Shown here one piece after another: positions 8,170-18,093 of a stretch of DNA of 64,000 nt. The stretch is from Sulfolobus tengchongensis. Its GTDB lineage: Archaea; Thermoproteota; Thermoprotei_A; Sulfolobales; Sulfolobaceae. The stretch spans positions 1 to 64,000 of the forward strand of contig NZ_CP146016.1 of the NCBI RefSeq assembly GCF_036967215.1, written 5' to 3'. The number at the start of each line of letters is the position of its first letter. Positions within the stretch are counted from its first letter, which is position 1. The notes below the pieces were generated by a model. It made no database searches. It saw only the letters and a list, made by a program, of their open reading frames with translations, and was not told the DNA's origin. A program made the position numbers and the translations under genes.

Positions 8170-8619
8170 ATGAAAGTAATCTCTCAGTCCTTTAAGAATG
8201 AGGACTACATACCTATTAGATACACTTGTGATGGCGAAGATTTATCCCCTGCCTTAGAGTGGGATCAAGTCGCTAATGCGAAAAGTTACGCTATAATTGT
8301 AGAAGACCCAGACGCCCCCGGTGGGACTTTTATACATTGGGTAATATATAACATTACTACTAATAAGTTACCTGAAGGAGTGCCTAAAATACACAAGTCA
8401 CAGTATGGTATACAAGGCGTAAACGATTTTGGTAATGTTGGATATAATGGACCGTGCCCACCAAAAACACATCCAGCTCATAGATATTATTTTTACGTTT
8501 ATGCGTTGGATACGATATTAAGTGAGATTAGAAATATTGATGCTAATAGGTTAAAGTCGATGATAAGTGGACATGAAGTAGATAAAGGGTTTATTATGGG
8601 TAAATATAAGAGAAGATAA
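8170..8619 (+). CDS. YbhB/YbcL-type PEBP (Raf kinase inhibitor-like) protein
   Basis: 149 residues with the phosphatidylethanolamine-binding protein core: CDGEDLSPAL, the EDPDAPGGTFIHWVIYN signature at about 45-61 and a C-terminal GPCPPKTHPAHRYYFYVYAL ligand-pocket segment. Cytoplasmic, with no signal peptide. The molecular role in archaea is unsettled. It lies 37 bp after psmB and 19 bp before rfcS and may be read with them. Confidence 0.88.
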   Translation: MKVISQSFKNEDYIPIRYTCDGEDLSPALEWDQVANAKSYAIIVEDPDAPGGTFIHWVIYNITTNKLPEGVPKIHKSQYGIQGVNDFGNVGYNGPCPPKTHPAHRYYFYVYALDTILSEIRNIDANRLKSMISGHEVDKGFIMGKYKRR

Positions 8620-8638
8620 TCTAGTTAATGGTGGTATA

Positions 8639-9631
8639 ATGTCCACAAAGGTAGAGGAAATCCTTTGGGCTGAGAAATATAGACCGAGAACTCTAGATGA
8701 TATAGTAAATCAAAAGGAAATTGTAGATAGGTTAAGAAAATTCGTAAAAGAAAAAAACATGCCACATCTACTTTTTGCAGGTCCGCCAGGTACTGGAAAA
8801 ACTACTGCTGCATTAGCTCTTGTTCATGATCTATATGGAGAGAATTATATAGAATATTTCTTAGAACTGAACGCTAGTGACGAAAGAGGAATAGATGTAA
8901 TACGCAATAAGGTAAAAGAGTTTGCACGTACAGTAACGCCTACGAATGTTCCATTTAAGGTCGTTCTGTTGGATGAAGCTGATAACATGACTGCAGATGC
9001 TCAACAAGCACTAAGAAGAACTATGGAATTATATACAGAAAATACAAGATTTATATTAGCATGCAATTATTTGAGTAAAATCATCGAACCAATACAATCA
9101 AGAACAGCACTCTTTAGGTTTTATCCATTAAAAAAGGAGGATGTCGTCAATAGACTAGCGTATATAGCAAAGAATGAAAAAGTAGAATATGACCAGAAAG
9201 CTTTGGAAACAATATATGACATAACTACGGGCGATCTGAGAAAAAGTATAAACATATTACAAGCCGCATCAGCTTATGGTAAGGTTACAGTAGAGGCTGT
9301 ATATAAGGTTTTAGGCTTAGCTCAACCTAAAGAAGTCAGAGACATGATTAACCTTGCATTACAAGGCAAATTTATACAAGCAAGAGAGAAACTTCGAACC
9401 TTACTCATTACGTATGGTCTCTCTGGAGAGGATATAATAAAGCAAATACATAGAGAGATAACTTCGTCAGAGCTTCAAATAAATGAGGAATTAAGAGTAC
9501 TGCTTCTGGATTATATAGGCGAGTCTGAATTTAGAATAATAGAAGGTGCAGACGATGAAATACAATTATCCGCACTATTAGCTAAGATGGCAATATATGG
9601 TAATAAATACATAGGCAGTGAAAATAAATGA
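8639..9631 (+). CDS. rfcS: Replication factor C small subunit
   Basis: 330-residue clamp-loader AAA+ ATPase. It has RFC box II ([12 protein letters not shown]), Walker [10 protein letters not shown] near residue 45, Walker B LLDEADNM near 108, and the SRC-type arginine-finger motif as QSRTALF. Four copies with one RfcL load PCNA at primer-template junctions. The stop overlaps the rfcL start by 4 bp (ATGA), so the two subunits are translationally coupled. Confidence 0.97.
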   Translation: MSTKVEEILWAEKYRPRTLDDIVNQKEIVDRLRKFVKEKNMPHLLFAGPPGTGKTTAALALVHDLYGENYIEYFLELNASDERGIDVIRNKVKEFARTVTPTNVPFKVVLLDEADNMTADAQQALRRTMELYTENTRFILACNYLSKIIEPIQSRTALFRFYPLKKEDVVNRLAYIAKNEKVEYDQKALETIYDITTGDLRKSINILQAASAYGKVTVEAVYKVLGLAQPKEVRDMINLALQGKFIQAREKLRTLLITYGLSGEDIIKQIHREITSSELQINEELRVLLLDYIGESEFRIIEGADDEIQLSALLAKMAIYGNKYIGSENK

Positions 9632-10845
9632 TCCAGTGGTTCTTAAAATATAGACCACGCTCTTTAAAAGACGTAGAAAACCAAGAAGATGCTAAAAAAG
9701 AATTGCAAGAGTGGATAGAATCATGGCTTAAGGGGAAGCCTAATGCTAAAGCTATCTTATTATATGGACCGCCTGGAGTAGGTAAAACCACACTTGCGGA
9801 AGCTTTAGCTAATGATTACAATCTAGAACTCTTAGAGATGAATGCAAGTGATTCAAGAAAGTTACAAGATATAAAGAGTATAGCAGAAAAAGCTGCAGTT
9901 TATGGAAGCTTATTTGGAATAAAAGGAAAATTAATCCTACTGGACGAAGTTGATGGTATAAATACAAGAGAAGACCTTGGAGCAATACAAGGTATTCTAG
10001 AACTTATCGAAAAAACGAAATATCCGATATTAATGACCGCAAACGATCCTTGGGATCCTTCATTAAGGGAAATCAGAAACAAAGTGAAAATGATCGGGCT
10101 AAATAGATTAGGGAAATATGCGTTAAGGAGAATTCTCAAAAAAATATGTCAATCAGAAAAAATAGAGTGTGAGGATGAGGGATTAGACTATATCATTGAG
10201 ACCAGCGAAGGTGATGCTAGATATGCAATTAACATGCTACAAGGTATTGGAGAAGGTTATGGCAAAGTAACCTTAGATATAGCTAAGGCTATGGTCAGAA
10301 GGAAGGAACGCGAATTAGATCCGTTTGAGACGCTGAGGGATATTTTTTGGGCTAGATATGCATGGCAAGCTAAAAACGCAGCTACTAGCGCTCAAGTAGA
10401 TTATGATATGCTAATTCGATGGATATCAGAAAATATACCAATACAGTATGAGAACATAGAAGACATCTGGAGGGCTTTTGACGCATTGTCGAGAGCTTCA
10501 ATATTCTTAAAAAGGGCAAAAGCAGGTGATTGGGATTTATTATCATATGCATATGATATGATGAGCTCTGGAGTTGCTCTAGCTGAGATTGAAAAGAAAA
10601 AGCCTAATTGGAAACCTAAATGGAAGAAGTACCAGTTTCCATCGTATATACAATTATTATCCAAAAGTAAAGATCTCAGAGATACAAGAGATGAGATTAT
10701 CAAGAAGATTTCCATTCATAGTTCGTTTGAAAAGACGGTTAACTACACTTATCCATATTTCCTTATATTCTTTAAGAAGTATGAAAAACGTCTGAGTTTA
10801 AGTCCGAAAGAAAAGGAATATCTTAACTCTGCGTTAAAATCTTAG
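9628..10845 (+). CDS. rfcL: Replication factor C large subunit
   Basis: 405-residue clamp-loader subunit with Walker [11 protein letters not shown] near residue 50 and Walker B LLDEVDGI near 108. It lacks the SRC arginine finger, as expected for RfcL, and carries a longer C-terminal collar domain. It starts within the rfcS stop codon. I see no clear PIP box at the extreme C-terminus; the chain ends in [10 protein letters not shown]. It ends convergently on moaC with a 4-bp overlap. Confidence 0.95.
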   Translation: MIQWFLKYRPRSLKDVENQEDAKKELQEWIESWLKGKPNAKAILLYGPPGVGKTTLAEALANDYNLELLEMNASDSRKLQDIKSIAEKAAVYGSLFGIKGKLILLDEVDGINTREDLGAIQGILELIEKTKYPILMTANDPWDPSLREIRNKVKMIGLNRLGKYALRRILKKICQSEKIECEDEGLDYIIETSEGDARYAINMLQGIGEGYGKVTLDIAKAMVRRKERELDPFETLRDIFWARYAWQAKNAATSAQVDYDMLIRWISENIPIQYENIEDIWRAFDALSRASIFLKRAKAGDWDLLSYAYDMMSSGVALAEIEKKKPNWKPKWKKYQFPSYIQLLSKSKDLRDTRDEIIKKISIHSSFEKTVNYTYPYFLIFFKKYEKRLSLSPKEKEYLNSALKS

Positions 10846-11291
10846 CTTTCATTTTTTATTTTATCTATAACTTTTATATTTTCAATTACAGTATACGGAT
10901 ATTTACCACTCTCATCTTTCTCATACTTTTTTACCATATCCCAAATGGTTAACAAAGAAATTGACGTTGCAACTAATGCTTCCATTTCTACACCCGTTCT
11001 ATAATGAGCCTTAACCTTAGACCTTACTCTCACACCTTCTTCCTCAACTTTGATATCAATTTCAACGTTTTCTAATGGTATTAGATGACATAATGGTAAT
11101 AGTTCTGAGGTCTTCTTAGCTGCTAATATGCCTGCAGTCTTGGCAACTGCTATTACATTACCTTTTTCTATTTCGTTTTCCATTATTTTTTTTATTGTAT
11201 CCTTTTTTAACCTTATATATCCTTCAGCTTCTGCAACTCTTAATATAATTTCCTTAGGTGATATATCTACCATTTTAGCTTCAGAGCTCAT
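10842..11291 (-). CDS. moaC: Cyclic pyranopterin monophosphate synthase
   Basis: 149-residue MoaC. Family signatures include [18 protein letters not shown] near the N-terminus, [19 protein letters not shown] in the middle and [22 protein letters not shown] near the C-terminus, with the active-site Lys and His residues in place. It converts the MoaA product to cPMP in molybdopterin biosynthesis, needed for the tungsten/molybdenum enzymes of Sulfolobus. The start overlaps the upstream winged-helix gene by 11 bp, so the two are co-transcribed. Confidence 0.96.
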   Translation of the reverse strand: MSSEAKMVDISPKEIILRVAEAEGYIRLKKDTIKKIMENEIEKGNVIAVAKTAGILAAKKTSELLPLCHLIPLENVEIDIKVEEEGVRVRSKVKAHYRTGVEMEALVATSISLLTIWDMVKKYEKDESGKYPYTVIENIKVIDKIKNES

Positions 11292-11511
11292 CTTTAACTA
11301 ACTCTTCTAACAAGTTAATTAAGATTACTACTTTCGGATTAGAATAATTCAGCCTAACTATTTTTTTGCTATCACCTAGTATTTCAACTAATTTCATTCT
11401 TTGTAATTCATCTAACTCCTTCTTTAGTTTATCATAACGAATCTTAGATAACCTATATAATTTTGTTATATTCATATCGCCATATTTTATTAAAATAGTT
11501 AGTATCTTCAT
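11281..11511 (-). CDS. Small winged-helix DNA-binding protein
   Basis: 76 residues built as a single winged helix: MKILTILIKYGDMNITKLYRLS, then a basic recognition helix (KIRYDKLKKELDEL) and a short wing (VEILGDSKKIVRL). It overlaps moaC by 11 bp and follows orc1-2 by 17 bp on the same strand. It may regulate moaC or orc1-2. It is a generic archaeal small wHTH and the target cannot be inferred. Confidence 0.7.
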   Translation of the reverse strand: MKILTILIKYGDMNITKLYRLSKIRYDKLKKELDELQRMKLVEILGDSKKIVRLNYSNPKVVILINLLEELVKDEL

Positions 11512-11528
11512 TTTAGATACGTCATAGA

Positions 11529-12770
11529 TTAAGTCCTCGATTTCAACTTCACCAGAATTTGTTGTGTAATATACTCGTCTAACTTTTTATCTAAAGGAAG
11601 AGAAAGTGAGACTAGTGTAGTTCTTCCTCTCATCCCTTTCCCGCTCTGTCTAGTGTTAACAACTCCTATCGCTTTAAGCTTCCTTAAATATTCGTAAACC
11701 TGGGTATGTTTTCTAGGCTCTTCATTAAGTTCTCGTGCTAATGATATGTACTCGTTCTCTAACATTCCCATTGTGATCTCATCAGCTTTGTTTCGCTTTA
11801 ATACGCGTATTAATGCCTCTAAAAGAATAAGCTGATGTAAATCTAAATAAGACAAACTATCTACAATTTCTTGAATTTCGGGATTTATTGCTGAATTAGC
11901 TCTCTTAACATGATCTAATAATACTATTGGTGAGCCCTCCTTTTCTGCAATCTCTCCAGCTAAACTTAAGGTTTCTATTGCAATTCTCGCATTTCCGCTA
12001 CCACCCTTATCGAAACCATATGTATTAGCTATGAATTGTAGAGCCTCGTCATCTACTGTATTCTCATTAAAAGCCTCGCTTGTCCTATATTTTAAGATAT
12101 CATATAATTCAGTAGATTTATATGGCTGAAATTCTATGACCCTTCTTACTATATGATCTCTTATACTTTTATCTAGTTTATAAATGGAATAACTATCATT
12201 AACTATGAATATGTAACTAATTCGCTTTATTATAGCAGATATCTCATCGTAAAGCCTTACTAAGAAGTATATTTCCTCAGTAGGTGCTGTATTTAAGAAG
12301 TGCCCAAATTCGTCTAACCCAACTATTAAATGTATATTCCTTCTGTCTAAGTACTCATGAACCATCTTAAATAATTCTTGTGAAGATAACCCTCTTGCAG
12401 GTACTGGTAACTTTAACGCATTCCCAATTTCCTGGCTTATGAGATATAATGATCTATGTCGATAGCAGTTTATATGAATATACTTTACTTTTACTCCATA
12501 CTCTCTCTCTGCTATGTCCTCAAAACTTTTTCCAAATAACTTAACAGTAGCAGTCTTTCCAGTACCGGTTCTACCAACTATTACAACTCTTTCAGAATCT
12601 TTACTTTCTCCAGTTAATAAACCTCTAAATGTGAAACCTAGTTCCCTAATTTTATCTTCTCTATGTGGTAAATTCTCCGGTACATAGTCTGGTGAAAGTT
12701 TATCCTTATGTTTAATTATCAGCACTGATGATCTTAAACTATCAGCAAGGATATCTTTAGTTGAAACCAA
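11529..12770 (-). CDS. orc1-2: Orc1/Cdc6 paralog Orc1-2 (Cdc6-2)
   Basis: 413-residue Orc1/Cdc6 protein: AAA+ domain with Walker A GRTGTGKT at 66-73 and Walker B GLDEFGHF (D153, E154), then a C-terminal winged helix (about 310-400) with GKGMRGRTTLV in the wing. Its place beside rfcL, gins23 and mcm corresponds to the S. solfataricus cdc6-2 locus. Orc1-2 of Sulfolobus is known as a transcriptional regulator of the DNA-damage response rather than an origin activator, and no origin-like DNA flanks it here. It starts with TTG 12770, 35 bp after the THUMP gene. Confidence 0.93.
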   Translation of the reverse strand: MVSTKDILADSLRSSVLIIKHKDKLSPDYVPENLPHREDKIRELGFTFRGLLTGESKDSERVVIVGRTGTGKTATVKLFGKSFEDIAEREYGVKVKYIHINCYRHRSLYLISQEIGNALKLPVPARGLSSQELFKMVHEYLDRRNIHLIVGLDEFGHFLNTAPTEEIYFLVRLYDEISAIIKRISYIFIVNDSYSIYKLDKSIRDHIVRRVIEFQPYKSTELYDILKYRTSEAFNENTVDDEALQFIANTYGFDKGGSGNARIAIETLSLAGEIAEKEGSPIVLLDHVKRANSAINPEIQEIVDSLSYLDLHQLILLEALIRVLKRNKADEITMGMLENEYISLARELNEEPRKHTQVYEYLRKLKAIGVVNTRQSGKGMRGRTTLVSLSLPLDKKLDEYITQQILVKLKSRT

Positions 12771-12805
12771 AACTTTTACCCCTATCTAAATTAGGTGGTA
12801 TTACC

Positions 12806-13321
12806 TTATATTTTATTTGAGAGAGTAGTCCGAAACTTTTCTTGACCCTTCTTCAAAATCGAAACTCCAGCTAAACTATTTAACACGTTAATGTGTACTA
12901 TCACCTCAGGGTCCTTAAAGTCTACACTAGCTAAATCTTTTAGTCCTATTCCTACTCCTATCTCTATTTCTTTACAGTTTACCTTAATTCCCCTATTATA
13001 ACACTTTACATAAAATTTTTTAAAGTCCTTTAATTTCTGTCTTGCAAAAACCACTGAATTTAAGATAATTTCCCTTTCATCTGAAGTGTTTATTATCAAC
13101 TGAAATGGATAAATTTTTTCTGCACAAGAAGGAGGAGATGAGAAAAGCATGCCATAAATTATTAATGGATCTAAATTTGAGTAAATGACTAACACGTTCT
13201 TTACGTATTCTACGACTTTTGCATCCACGTCTTTTAAAAGTATTTTATTCAAAATTTCATTTACACACTTCTCAGATTTGCCGGGCTTAGTAGTCACAAG
13301 CGCCTTTGGACCTTGCCACAT
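12806..13321 (-). CDS. THUMP-domain RNA-binding protein (Tan1/THUMPD1-like)
   Basis: 171 residues. Begins MWQGPKALVTTKPGKSEKCVNEI and continues with a THUMP domain (FARQKLKDFKKFYVKCYNRG..., then DPEVIVHINVL). There is no methyltransferase or PP-loop domain, so it resembles the stand-alone Tan1/THUMPD1 type that helps tRNA acetylation or other tRNA modification. It is transcribed divergently from gins23 (35 bp apart) and lies upstream of orc1-2 on the same strand. Confidence 0.82.
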   Translation of the reverse strand: MWQGPKALVTTKPGKSEKCVNEILNKILLKDVDAKVVEYVKNVLVIYSNLDPLIIYGMLFSSPPSCAEKIYPFQLIINTSDEREIILNSVVFARQKLKDFKKFYVKCYNRGIKVNCKEIEIGVGIGLKDLASVDFKDPEVIVHINVLNSLAGVSILKKGQEKFRTTLSNKI

Positions 13322-13356
13322 TAGATATAAGATTTTGCACTAAGAAAATATGAATT

Positions 13357-13899
13357 GTGATTGAAGTAAAGCTTAGAGCAATTAAAAGACTATCCAATAC
13401 TTACCCTCGTAGAATAATGGTTTTAGAAGATTGGAACGGTAATTCAATAACGACTGGCCATATTGAATTAATAAAAGGAAGTGAGGATCAACTTCCACAA
13501 TGGTTAGCAATAGTCCTAGAAAAAAAGCGTATTGTGAAAATAGAGGATTCAATATCTCTGGAAGATTTGGGAAAGATACTTTTCCAAGAAAAACAAAATT
13601 TAAACACACCAGCATCATTAATTTCTTTAAATAGAGATTTCTCAAACAGAGTTAGACTTTACCTAGAAACATTAAAGAAAGAAAATAATATTGAAAGCTT
13701 AGAAAAACTTAGGAAATCCCTTAGCATGCTTAATGAAATCTTTAAAATAAGATTTAGAAAAATACTTCAACTCGCATTTCTTAACATAGATGACCAAAAT
13801 TTAACTAAAAGTATGACAGAAGAAGAGCTTTTAATCTACAGCACGATAAAGCAACTTATTAAGAAGTTATACGGTGATATAATTGGAAGTTCCCAGTAA
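13357..13899 (+). CDS. gins23: GINS complex subunit Gins23
   Basis: 180 residues, GTG start. An N-terminal small beta domain (about 1-55) is followed by a helical domain, as in the Psf2/Psf3-like archaeal GINS subunit. Identification rests on this layout and on its position directly upstream of mcm, the arrangement known in S. solfataricus, where Gins23 binds MCM. It overlaps the mcm start by 17 bp. GINS with MCM and GAN/Cdc45 forms the replicative helicase. Confidence 0.88.
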   Translation: MIEVKLRAIKRLSNTYPRRIMVLEDWNGNSITTGHIELIKGSEDQLPQWLAIVLEKKRIVKIEDSISLEDLGKILFQEKQNLNTPASLISLNRDFSNRVRLYLETLKKENNIESLEKLRKSLSMLNEIFKIRFRKILQLAFLNIDDQNLTKSMTEEELLIYSTIKQLIKKLYGDIIGSSQ

Positions 13900-15943
13900 G
13901 CAAATTGACTACAGAGACCTTTTAGTAGAATTCTTAACGACATTTAAGAATAATAATGGAGAAAACAAATATATTGAGAAAATAAACGAGTTAATCGCTT
14001 ACAGGAAAAAAAGTCTTACAATAGAATTCTCCGATATTTTATCATTTAATGAAAATATGGCATATGAAATTATAGATAATACAAAAGTAGTACTTCCAAT
14101 CTTAGAGAGCGCCCTATATGACTATATTCTACAACTAGATCCCACATATCAACGAGACATCGATAGAGTACACGTTAGAATTATAGGTATACCTAGAGTT
14201 AAAGAGCTAAGGAAAATAAGAAGTACCGATGTAAACAAGTTAATAACAATAGATGGGATACTGGTCAAAGCTACACCAGTAAAGGAAAGGTTATATAAGG
14301 CCGTTTTGAAACACGTCCATCCCGACTGCATGCAGGAATTTGAGTGGCCAGAAGAAGGAGAGATGCCAGAAATAATAGAAATGCCATCTATATGCCCTAA
14401 ATGTGGTAAACCTGGTCAATTCAGGTTAATACCAGAGAAAACAAAGTTAATCGACTGGCAAAAAGCAGTAGTTCAAGAGAGACCAGAAGAGGTTCCTTCA
14501 GGTCAATTACCTAGACAGCTAGAAATTATTCTTGAAGATGATTTAGTTGATTCCGCTAGACCAGGTGATAGAGTAAAAGTTACGGGTATATTAGAAATTA
14601 AACAAGATTCACCAGTTAAACGAGGAAGCAAAGCAGTATTTGATATCTATATGAAAGTTAATAGCATAGAAGTTTCTCAAAAAGTATTGGACGAAGTAAC
14701 CATATCAGAAGAAGATGAGAAAAAGATTAAGGAACTATCAAAGGATCCTTGGATAAGGGAAAGAATTATAGCTTCAATCGCACCTTCTATCTATGGACAT
14801 TGGGAAATCAAAGAAGCTTTAGCGTTAGCATTATTTGGTGGAGTGCCTAAAACTTTACCAGATGCTAGAATCAGAGGCGATATACACGTTTTAATAATAG
14901 GCGATCCAGGTACTGCTAAATCTCAAATGTTGCAGTTCATATCGAGAGTAGCTCCTAGAGCCGTTTATACGACAGGCAAAGGGTCTACAGCTGCAGGATT
15001 GACTGCAGCCGTAGTAAGAGAGAAAGGTACTGGTGAATATTATCTAGAAGCAGGAGCGTTAGTATTAGCTGATGGTGGTATAGCTGTAATTGATGAGATA
15101 GATAAGATGAGGGAAGAGGATAGAGTCGCAATTCATGAGGCAATGGAACAACAGACAGTATCAATAGCTAAAGCTGGTATAGTAGCTAAATTAAATGCGA
15201 GAGCCGCAGTTATAGCTGCGGGAAATCCAAAGTTCGGAAGGTACATTAATGAAAGACCAGTTTCTGATAATATCAATTTACCACCTACAATTCTATCTAG
15301 GTTTGACTTAATATTCATATTAAAGGATCAACCTAGTGAGCAAGACAAGGAACTTGCAAGTTATATTATTGACGTACATGCAGGTCAATCCACTAAAAAT
15401 ATAATAGATATAGAATCGTTAAGAAAGTATATAGCTTATGCAAGAAAATACATTACTCCTAAAATTACCCAAGAGGCTAAGAAGCTAATTGTAGATTTCT
15501 TCGTCGAGATGAGGAAGAAAAGTTCAGAAAGCCCTGATAGTCCAATATTAATAACTCCAAGGCAATTAGAGGCATTAATAAGAATTTCTGAAGCATATGC
15601 CAGAATGGCACTCAAGACAGAAGTTACCAGAGAGGATGCCGAAAGAGCAATAAACATCATGAGATTATTCTTAGAAAGTGTTGGAGTCGATATAGAAAGC
15701 GGAAAGATAGATATAGATACAATAATGACAGGAAAGCCTAAGAGTGCTAGAGAGAAGATGATGAAAGTATTAGAAATTATAGATAGTTTATCTGTAAGTT
15801 CTGAATGTGCTAAACTTAAAGATATTCTGAAAGAAGCACAGCAGAACGGGATTGAGAAAGCTAATGCAGAGAAACTAATAACAGATATGAGAAAAAGCGG
15901 TATAATATACGAATCTAAACCTGAATGCTATAAAAAAGTTTAA
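13883..15943 (+). CDS. mcm: Replicative DNA helicase MCM
   Basis: 686 residues, the same length as S. solfataricus MCM. The N-terminal domain has the zinc site formed by HPDCMQEFEW and CPKCG (about 135-175). The AAA+ domain has Walker A GDPGTAKSQ (Lys near 346), Walker B GGIAVIDEIDKM near 404 and arginine finger LSRFDLIF near 473; the C-terminal winged helix ends in CYKKV. TTG 13883 is chosen because it gives MEVPSKQIDYRD, matching the known N-terminus, and overlaps gins23, indicating co-translation. Confidence 0.98.
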   Translation: MEVPSKQIDYRDLLVEFLTTFKNNNGENKYIEKINELIAYRKKSLTIEFSDILSFNENMAYEIIDNTKVVLPILESALYDYILQLDPTYQRDIDRVHVRIIGIPRVKELRKIRSTDVNKLITIDGILVKATPVKERLYKAVLKHVHPDCMQEFEWPEEGEMPEIIEMPSICPKCGKPGQFRLIPEKTKLIDWQKAVVQERPEEVPSGQLPRQLEIILEDDLVDSARPGDRVKVTGILEIKQDSPVKRGSKAVFDIYMKVNSIEVSQKVLDEVTISEEDEKKIKELSKDPWIRERIIASIAPSIYGHWEIKEALALALFGGVPKTLPDARIRGDIHVLIIGDPGTAKSQMLQFISRVAPRAVYTTGKGSTAAGLTAAVVREKGTGEYYLEAGALVLADGGIAVIDEIDKMREEDRVAIHEAMEQQTVSIAKAGIVAKLNARAAVIAAGNPKFGRYINERPVSDNINLPPTILSRFDLIFILKDQPSEQDKELASYIIDVHAGQSTKNIIDIESLRKYIAYARKYITPKITQEAKKLIVDFFVEMRKKSSESPDSPILITPRQLEALIRISEAYARMALKTEVTREDAERAINIMRLFLESVGVDIESGKIDIDTIMTGKPKSAREKMMKVLEIIDSLSVSSECAKLKDILKEAQQNGIEKANAEKLITDMRKSGIIYESKPECYKKV

Positions 15944-16158
15944 ACTAACTTCTTATATATTGGTAAAGGAGTCCACATTACCCACGCTGGTACTTGCTTG
16001 ACTAACTCATAAGCCTCTTCCCATCCAGAGAGTCCCAATTTCTTCGAAAGTTCTTCTAACGTCATTTGAGTTCTTATGTATTCATTAAGCACGGCTATTA
16101 CGTCGTCATTTATCTCTACTTCTCTACCCGTTGATAACTTTACCTTTAACATTTGCAT
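15940..16158 (-). CDS. Conserved hypothetical 72-aa protein
   Basis: Small protein (MQMLKVKLSTGREVEINDD; ATG M3 is an alternative start). The middle TLEELSKKLGLSGWEEAYELV looks like a helix-turn-helix or SAM-like helical unit; the C-terminus is WVMWTPLPIYKKLV. Function unknown. Convergent with mcm, sharing 4 bp at the stop codons. Confidence 0.65.
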   Translation of the reverse strand: MQMLKVKLSTGREVEINDDVIAVLNEYIRTQMTLEELSKKLGLSGWEEAYELVKQVPAWVMWTPLPIYKKLV

Positions 16159-16169
16159 AGGTTATCCTC

Positions 16170-16499
16170 TCAGATCCCAAATATAGATTTTACTGCATTA
16201 ATTCCGTAAATAGACCATATAGTTAAAACCAAAATGATTATCGAAATTAAGATCGTCATTGCACCTAAATTATGTTCGTTTCTTTCAATGAAATACACTC
16301 CTAACAACAAGAACATTACTACAATTATACCTAAGGCAAGATATCCCGCAGAGTTCAATGCTTGACCATTATTTAGCGGTGAAACATAGTAGGGAAACGC
16401 TATGACGCCCAAGATACCTATGATTAAAACAAATATAAGGATTAAAACTACATAGCTATTTATAACCTCGTTGTAAAGTCTGCTATACTTTTTTGGCAT
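16170..16499 (-). CDS. Membrane protein, three predicted TM helices
   Basis: 109 residues. Hydrophobic segments at about 15-36 (VVLILIFVLIIGILGVIAF), 50-70 and 80-101 suggest three transmembrane helices with a basic N-terminus (MPKKYSRLYNE) probably inside the cell. No catalytic motif. It lies 9 bp downstream of carS on the same strand and may be co-transcribed, so a role linked to the membrane is possible but unproven. Confidence 0.65.
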   Translation of the reverse strand: MPKKYSRLYNEVINSYVVLILIFVLIIGILGVIAFPYYVSPLNNGQALNSAGYLALGIIVVMFLLLGVYFIERNEHNLGAMTILISIIILVLTIWSIYGINAVKSIFGI

Positions 16500-16508
16500 A
16501 TCATATTT

Positions 16509-17009
16509 TCACCACGGGACATTTTTAATTTTTAGCATATAAGCAACGTAGTTTGTAGCCTGGTGTAAAAAGAAAGCTAACCCACATATGAATAAAAATT
16601 GATACCACGTTATACTTACATGCATGAGTAAAATTATTAAAGAAGCGCCTAGAACGAAGTCTAATTGATCTAGAACTAAAGCTCTTCCACCTCTAGGTAT
16701 ACCAAGTCTCCTCTTTATAAAAGCTCCAACGATATCCCCAATCATTGCAAATAATGATTCTAAAAAGGAAATGAGAATCCACTCAAACGTAAAGAATTTA
16801 GCTAGTATAATTCCTACTGTGGTCCCAAAGGTCAATGCAATAGTTAACCCTTCAAACGTTTTTCCATCCCCAAAAATTCTTCTTCCATCAATAAAGTTCC
16901 TCCCAAAATCTATTGGAGTCCCTTTCTTTATGAATGGACCACTACCATTTGCAACAAATGCAGGTAAATATAGTAATATAGCTAATAAAAACTGATATCC
17001 TATAGACAA
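16509..17009 (-). CDS. carS: CDP-archaeol synthase
   Basis: 166-residue integral membrane protein of the CarS (formerly DUF46) family. Recognised by [31 protein letters not shown]-type sequence at about 22-51, with [21 protein letters not shown] and the acidic DQLDF motif, plus four to five membrane segments. It transfers CTP to digeranylgeranylglyceryl phosphate in archaeal phospholipid synthesis. TTG start at 17009, overlapping the radA-paralog stop by 10 bp. Confidence 0.93.
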   Translation of the reverse strand: MSIGYQFLLAILLYLPAFVANGSGPFIKKGTPIDFGRNFIDGRRIFGDGKTFEGLTIALTFGTTVGIILAKFFTFEWILISFLESLFAMIGDIVGAFIKRRLGIPRGGRALVLDQLDFVLGASLIILLMHVSITWYQFLFICGLAFFLHQATNYVAYMLKIKNVPW

Positions 17010-17581
17010 CCAGTCACACCTCCATTAGTTATCATAAACCTACATTTTCTAAGATTACCTATGATATAATACTTAGTCATTCTCAATACATCATCAGATA
17101 ATTTTCTCATCAATTTCTCTCCAGGTACCCGATTATTTGAAGATACTTGCCACGTTAATATAGTTTTTATATTTGAACGAGAAATTGACTTAAGAACTAT
17201 CAGAATCTTAAGAAGATTTTGCATATTACGTTCATATCTATAAAATGCGTTAATCGAATCAATAATTATCAAACGAGGATTGTAGCCTAAAGCATTGACT
17301 ATTGCATTTAATAACTCTATGTAACTCTTTACAGATACGAAATACACTCCCTCACCAACCTTAATTTTCTCTAGTCTAGCTTCAAAGAGAGAACCTTCTG
17401 TCGAAATAAAAACAGATGGCTTTATTTCTAATGCTAGCTGTAAAGAAAGGGCAGTTTTTCCTACTCCAGCATCCCCGTATATTGAAACTAAATTTCCCCT
17501 TTCAAATACAAATGTCGATAAATTCAAAGTTTTTAACTCACTAAATAAACAGCTTACATGTGAAGATAAAAAATGTATCAA
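17000..17581 (-). CDS. RadA paralog (aRadC-type RecA-superfamily ATPase)
   Basis: 193 residues with a single RecA-like core: Walker [11 protein letters not shown] near residue 36 and Walker [15 protein letters not shown] near 100. It lacks the N-terminal HhH domain of RadA, as in RadB/RadC paralogs that assist homologous recombination. The listed start is TTG 17581, overlapping the divergent gene by 22 bp; TTG 17527 ([11 protein letters not shown]) is an alternative that avoids the overlap. S. solfataricus has a RadA paralog at this locus. Confidence 0.85.
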   Translation of the reverse strand: MIHFLSSHVSCLFSELKTLNLSTFVFERGNLVSIYGDAGVGKTALSLQLALEIKPSVFISTEGSLFEARLEKIKVGEGVYFVSVKSYIELLNAIVNALGYNPRLIIIDSINAFYRYERNMQNLLKILIVLKSISRSNIKTILTWQVSSNNRVPGEKLMRKLSDDVLRMTKYYIIGNLRKCRFMITNGGVTGCL

Positions 17582-18093
17582 TTATCACTGACTCCGCTAG
17601 GATATATAAAAATTTAGTAGATGAACTAAAGAAAAGAAACATACAAATATCTGACGATGGTGAAATAAAAATTTATATAAATAATATAGGGCAGAAAAAT
17701 GATATTCTTAAATATATAGGTTACATAATTGCACTATCAAGAGGTAAACAAGAATTTAATGAATTACTGATAGGTATAGATACGAATTCTCCCTATCTTA
17801 CTGTCGTAGCAGTAATAGATGGAGAGCTAATAGAATATAGGAGACCGTATGAACTTAATGCACTTGTAAAAACAATAGATGAAATTTTAATTACATATCC
17901 TGCGAAACGAAAAATTATAGGAGTAGGTATAGGTAATAAATACGGAGTAGAAATATATAATATACTTTCAACGATTTATGAAAATGTTAAGAAAGTAGAT
18001 GAGAAATATACTAATGAAAAATCACACTTTAATCAGATAAAAGATAAGGATGTACGGGCAGCATTTAGTATTGCTCTAAGGGCTTCTTCATGA
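17560..18093 (+). CDS. Predicted RuvC/YqgF-like RNase H-fold protein
   Basis: 177 residues, GTG start. I see an RNase H-fold order: a first strand with IGIDTN (D74), a following hairpin (TVVAVIDGELIEY), a Gly-rich strand KIIGVGIGNKYG, then VDEKYTNEKS (E148) and a C-terminal helix DKDVRAAFSIALRA (D162/D164). This resembles the GID, VDExxT and D..AA motifs of YqgF/RuvC nucleases, so the acidic active site may be intact. The assignment is by eye, not by search. Divergent from the RadA paralog and overlapping the next gene by 4 bp. Confidence 0.6.
   Translation: MKIKNVSIITDSARIYKNLVDELKKRNIQISDDGEIKIYINNIGQKNDILKYIGYIIALSRGKQEFNELLIGIDTNSPYLTVVAVIDGELIEYRRPYELNALVKTIDEILITYPAKRKIIGVGIGNKYGVEIYNILSTIYENVKKVDEKYTNEKSHFNQIKDKDVRAAFSIALRASS

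Noticed and set aside
11511-12810. Replication origin next to orc1-2
   Set aside because: Only 35 bp and 17 bp of non-coding DNA flank the gene, with no repeats or A+T-rich unwinding region; Orc1-2 is known as a regulator not tied to its own origin.
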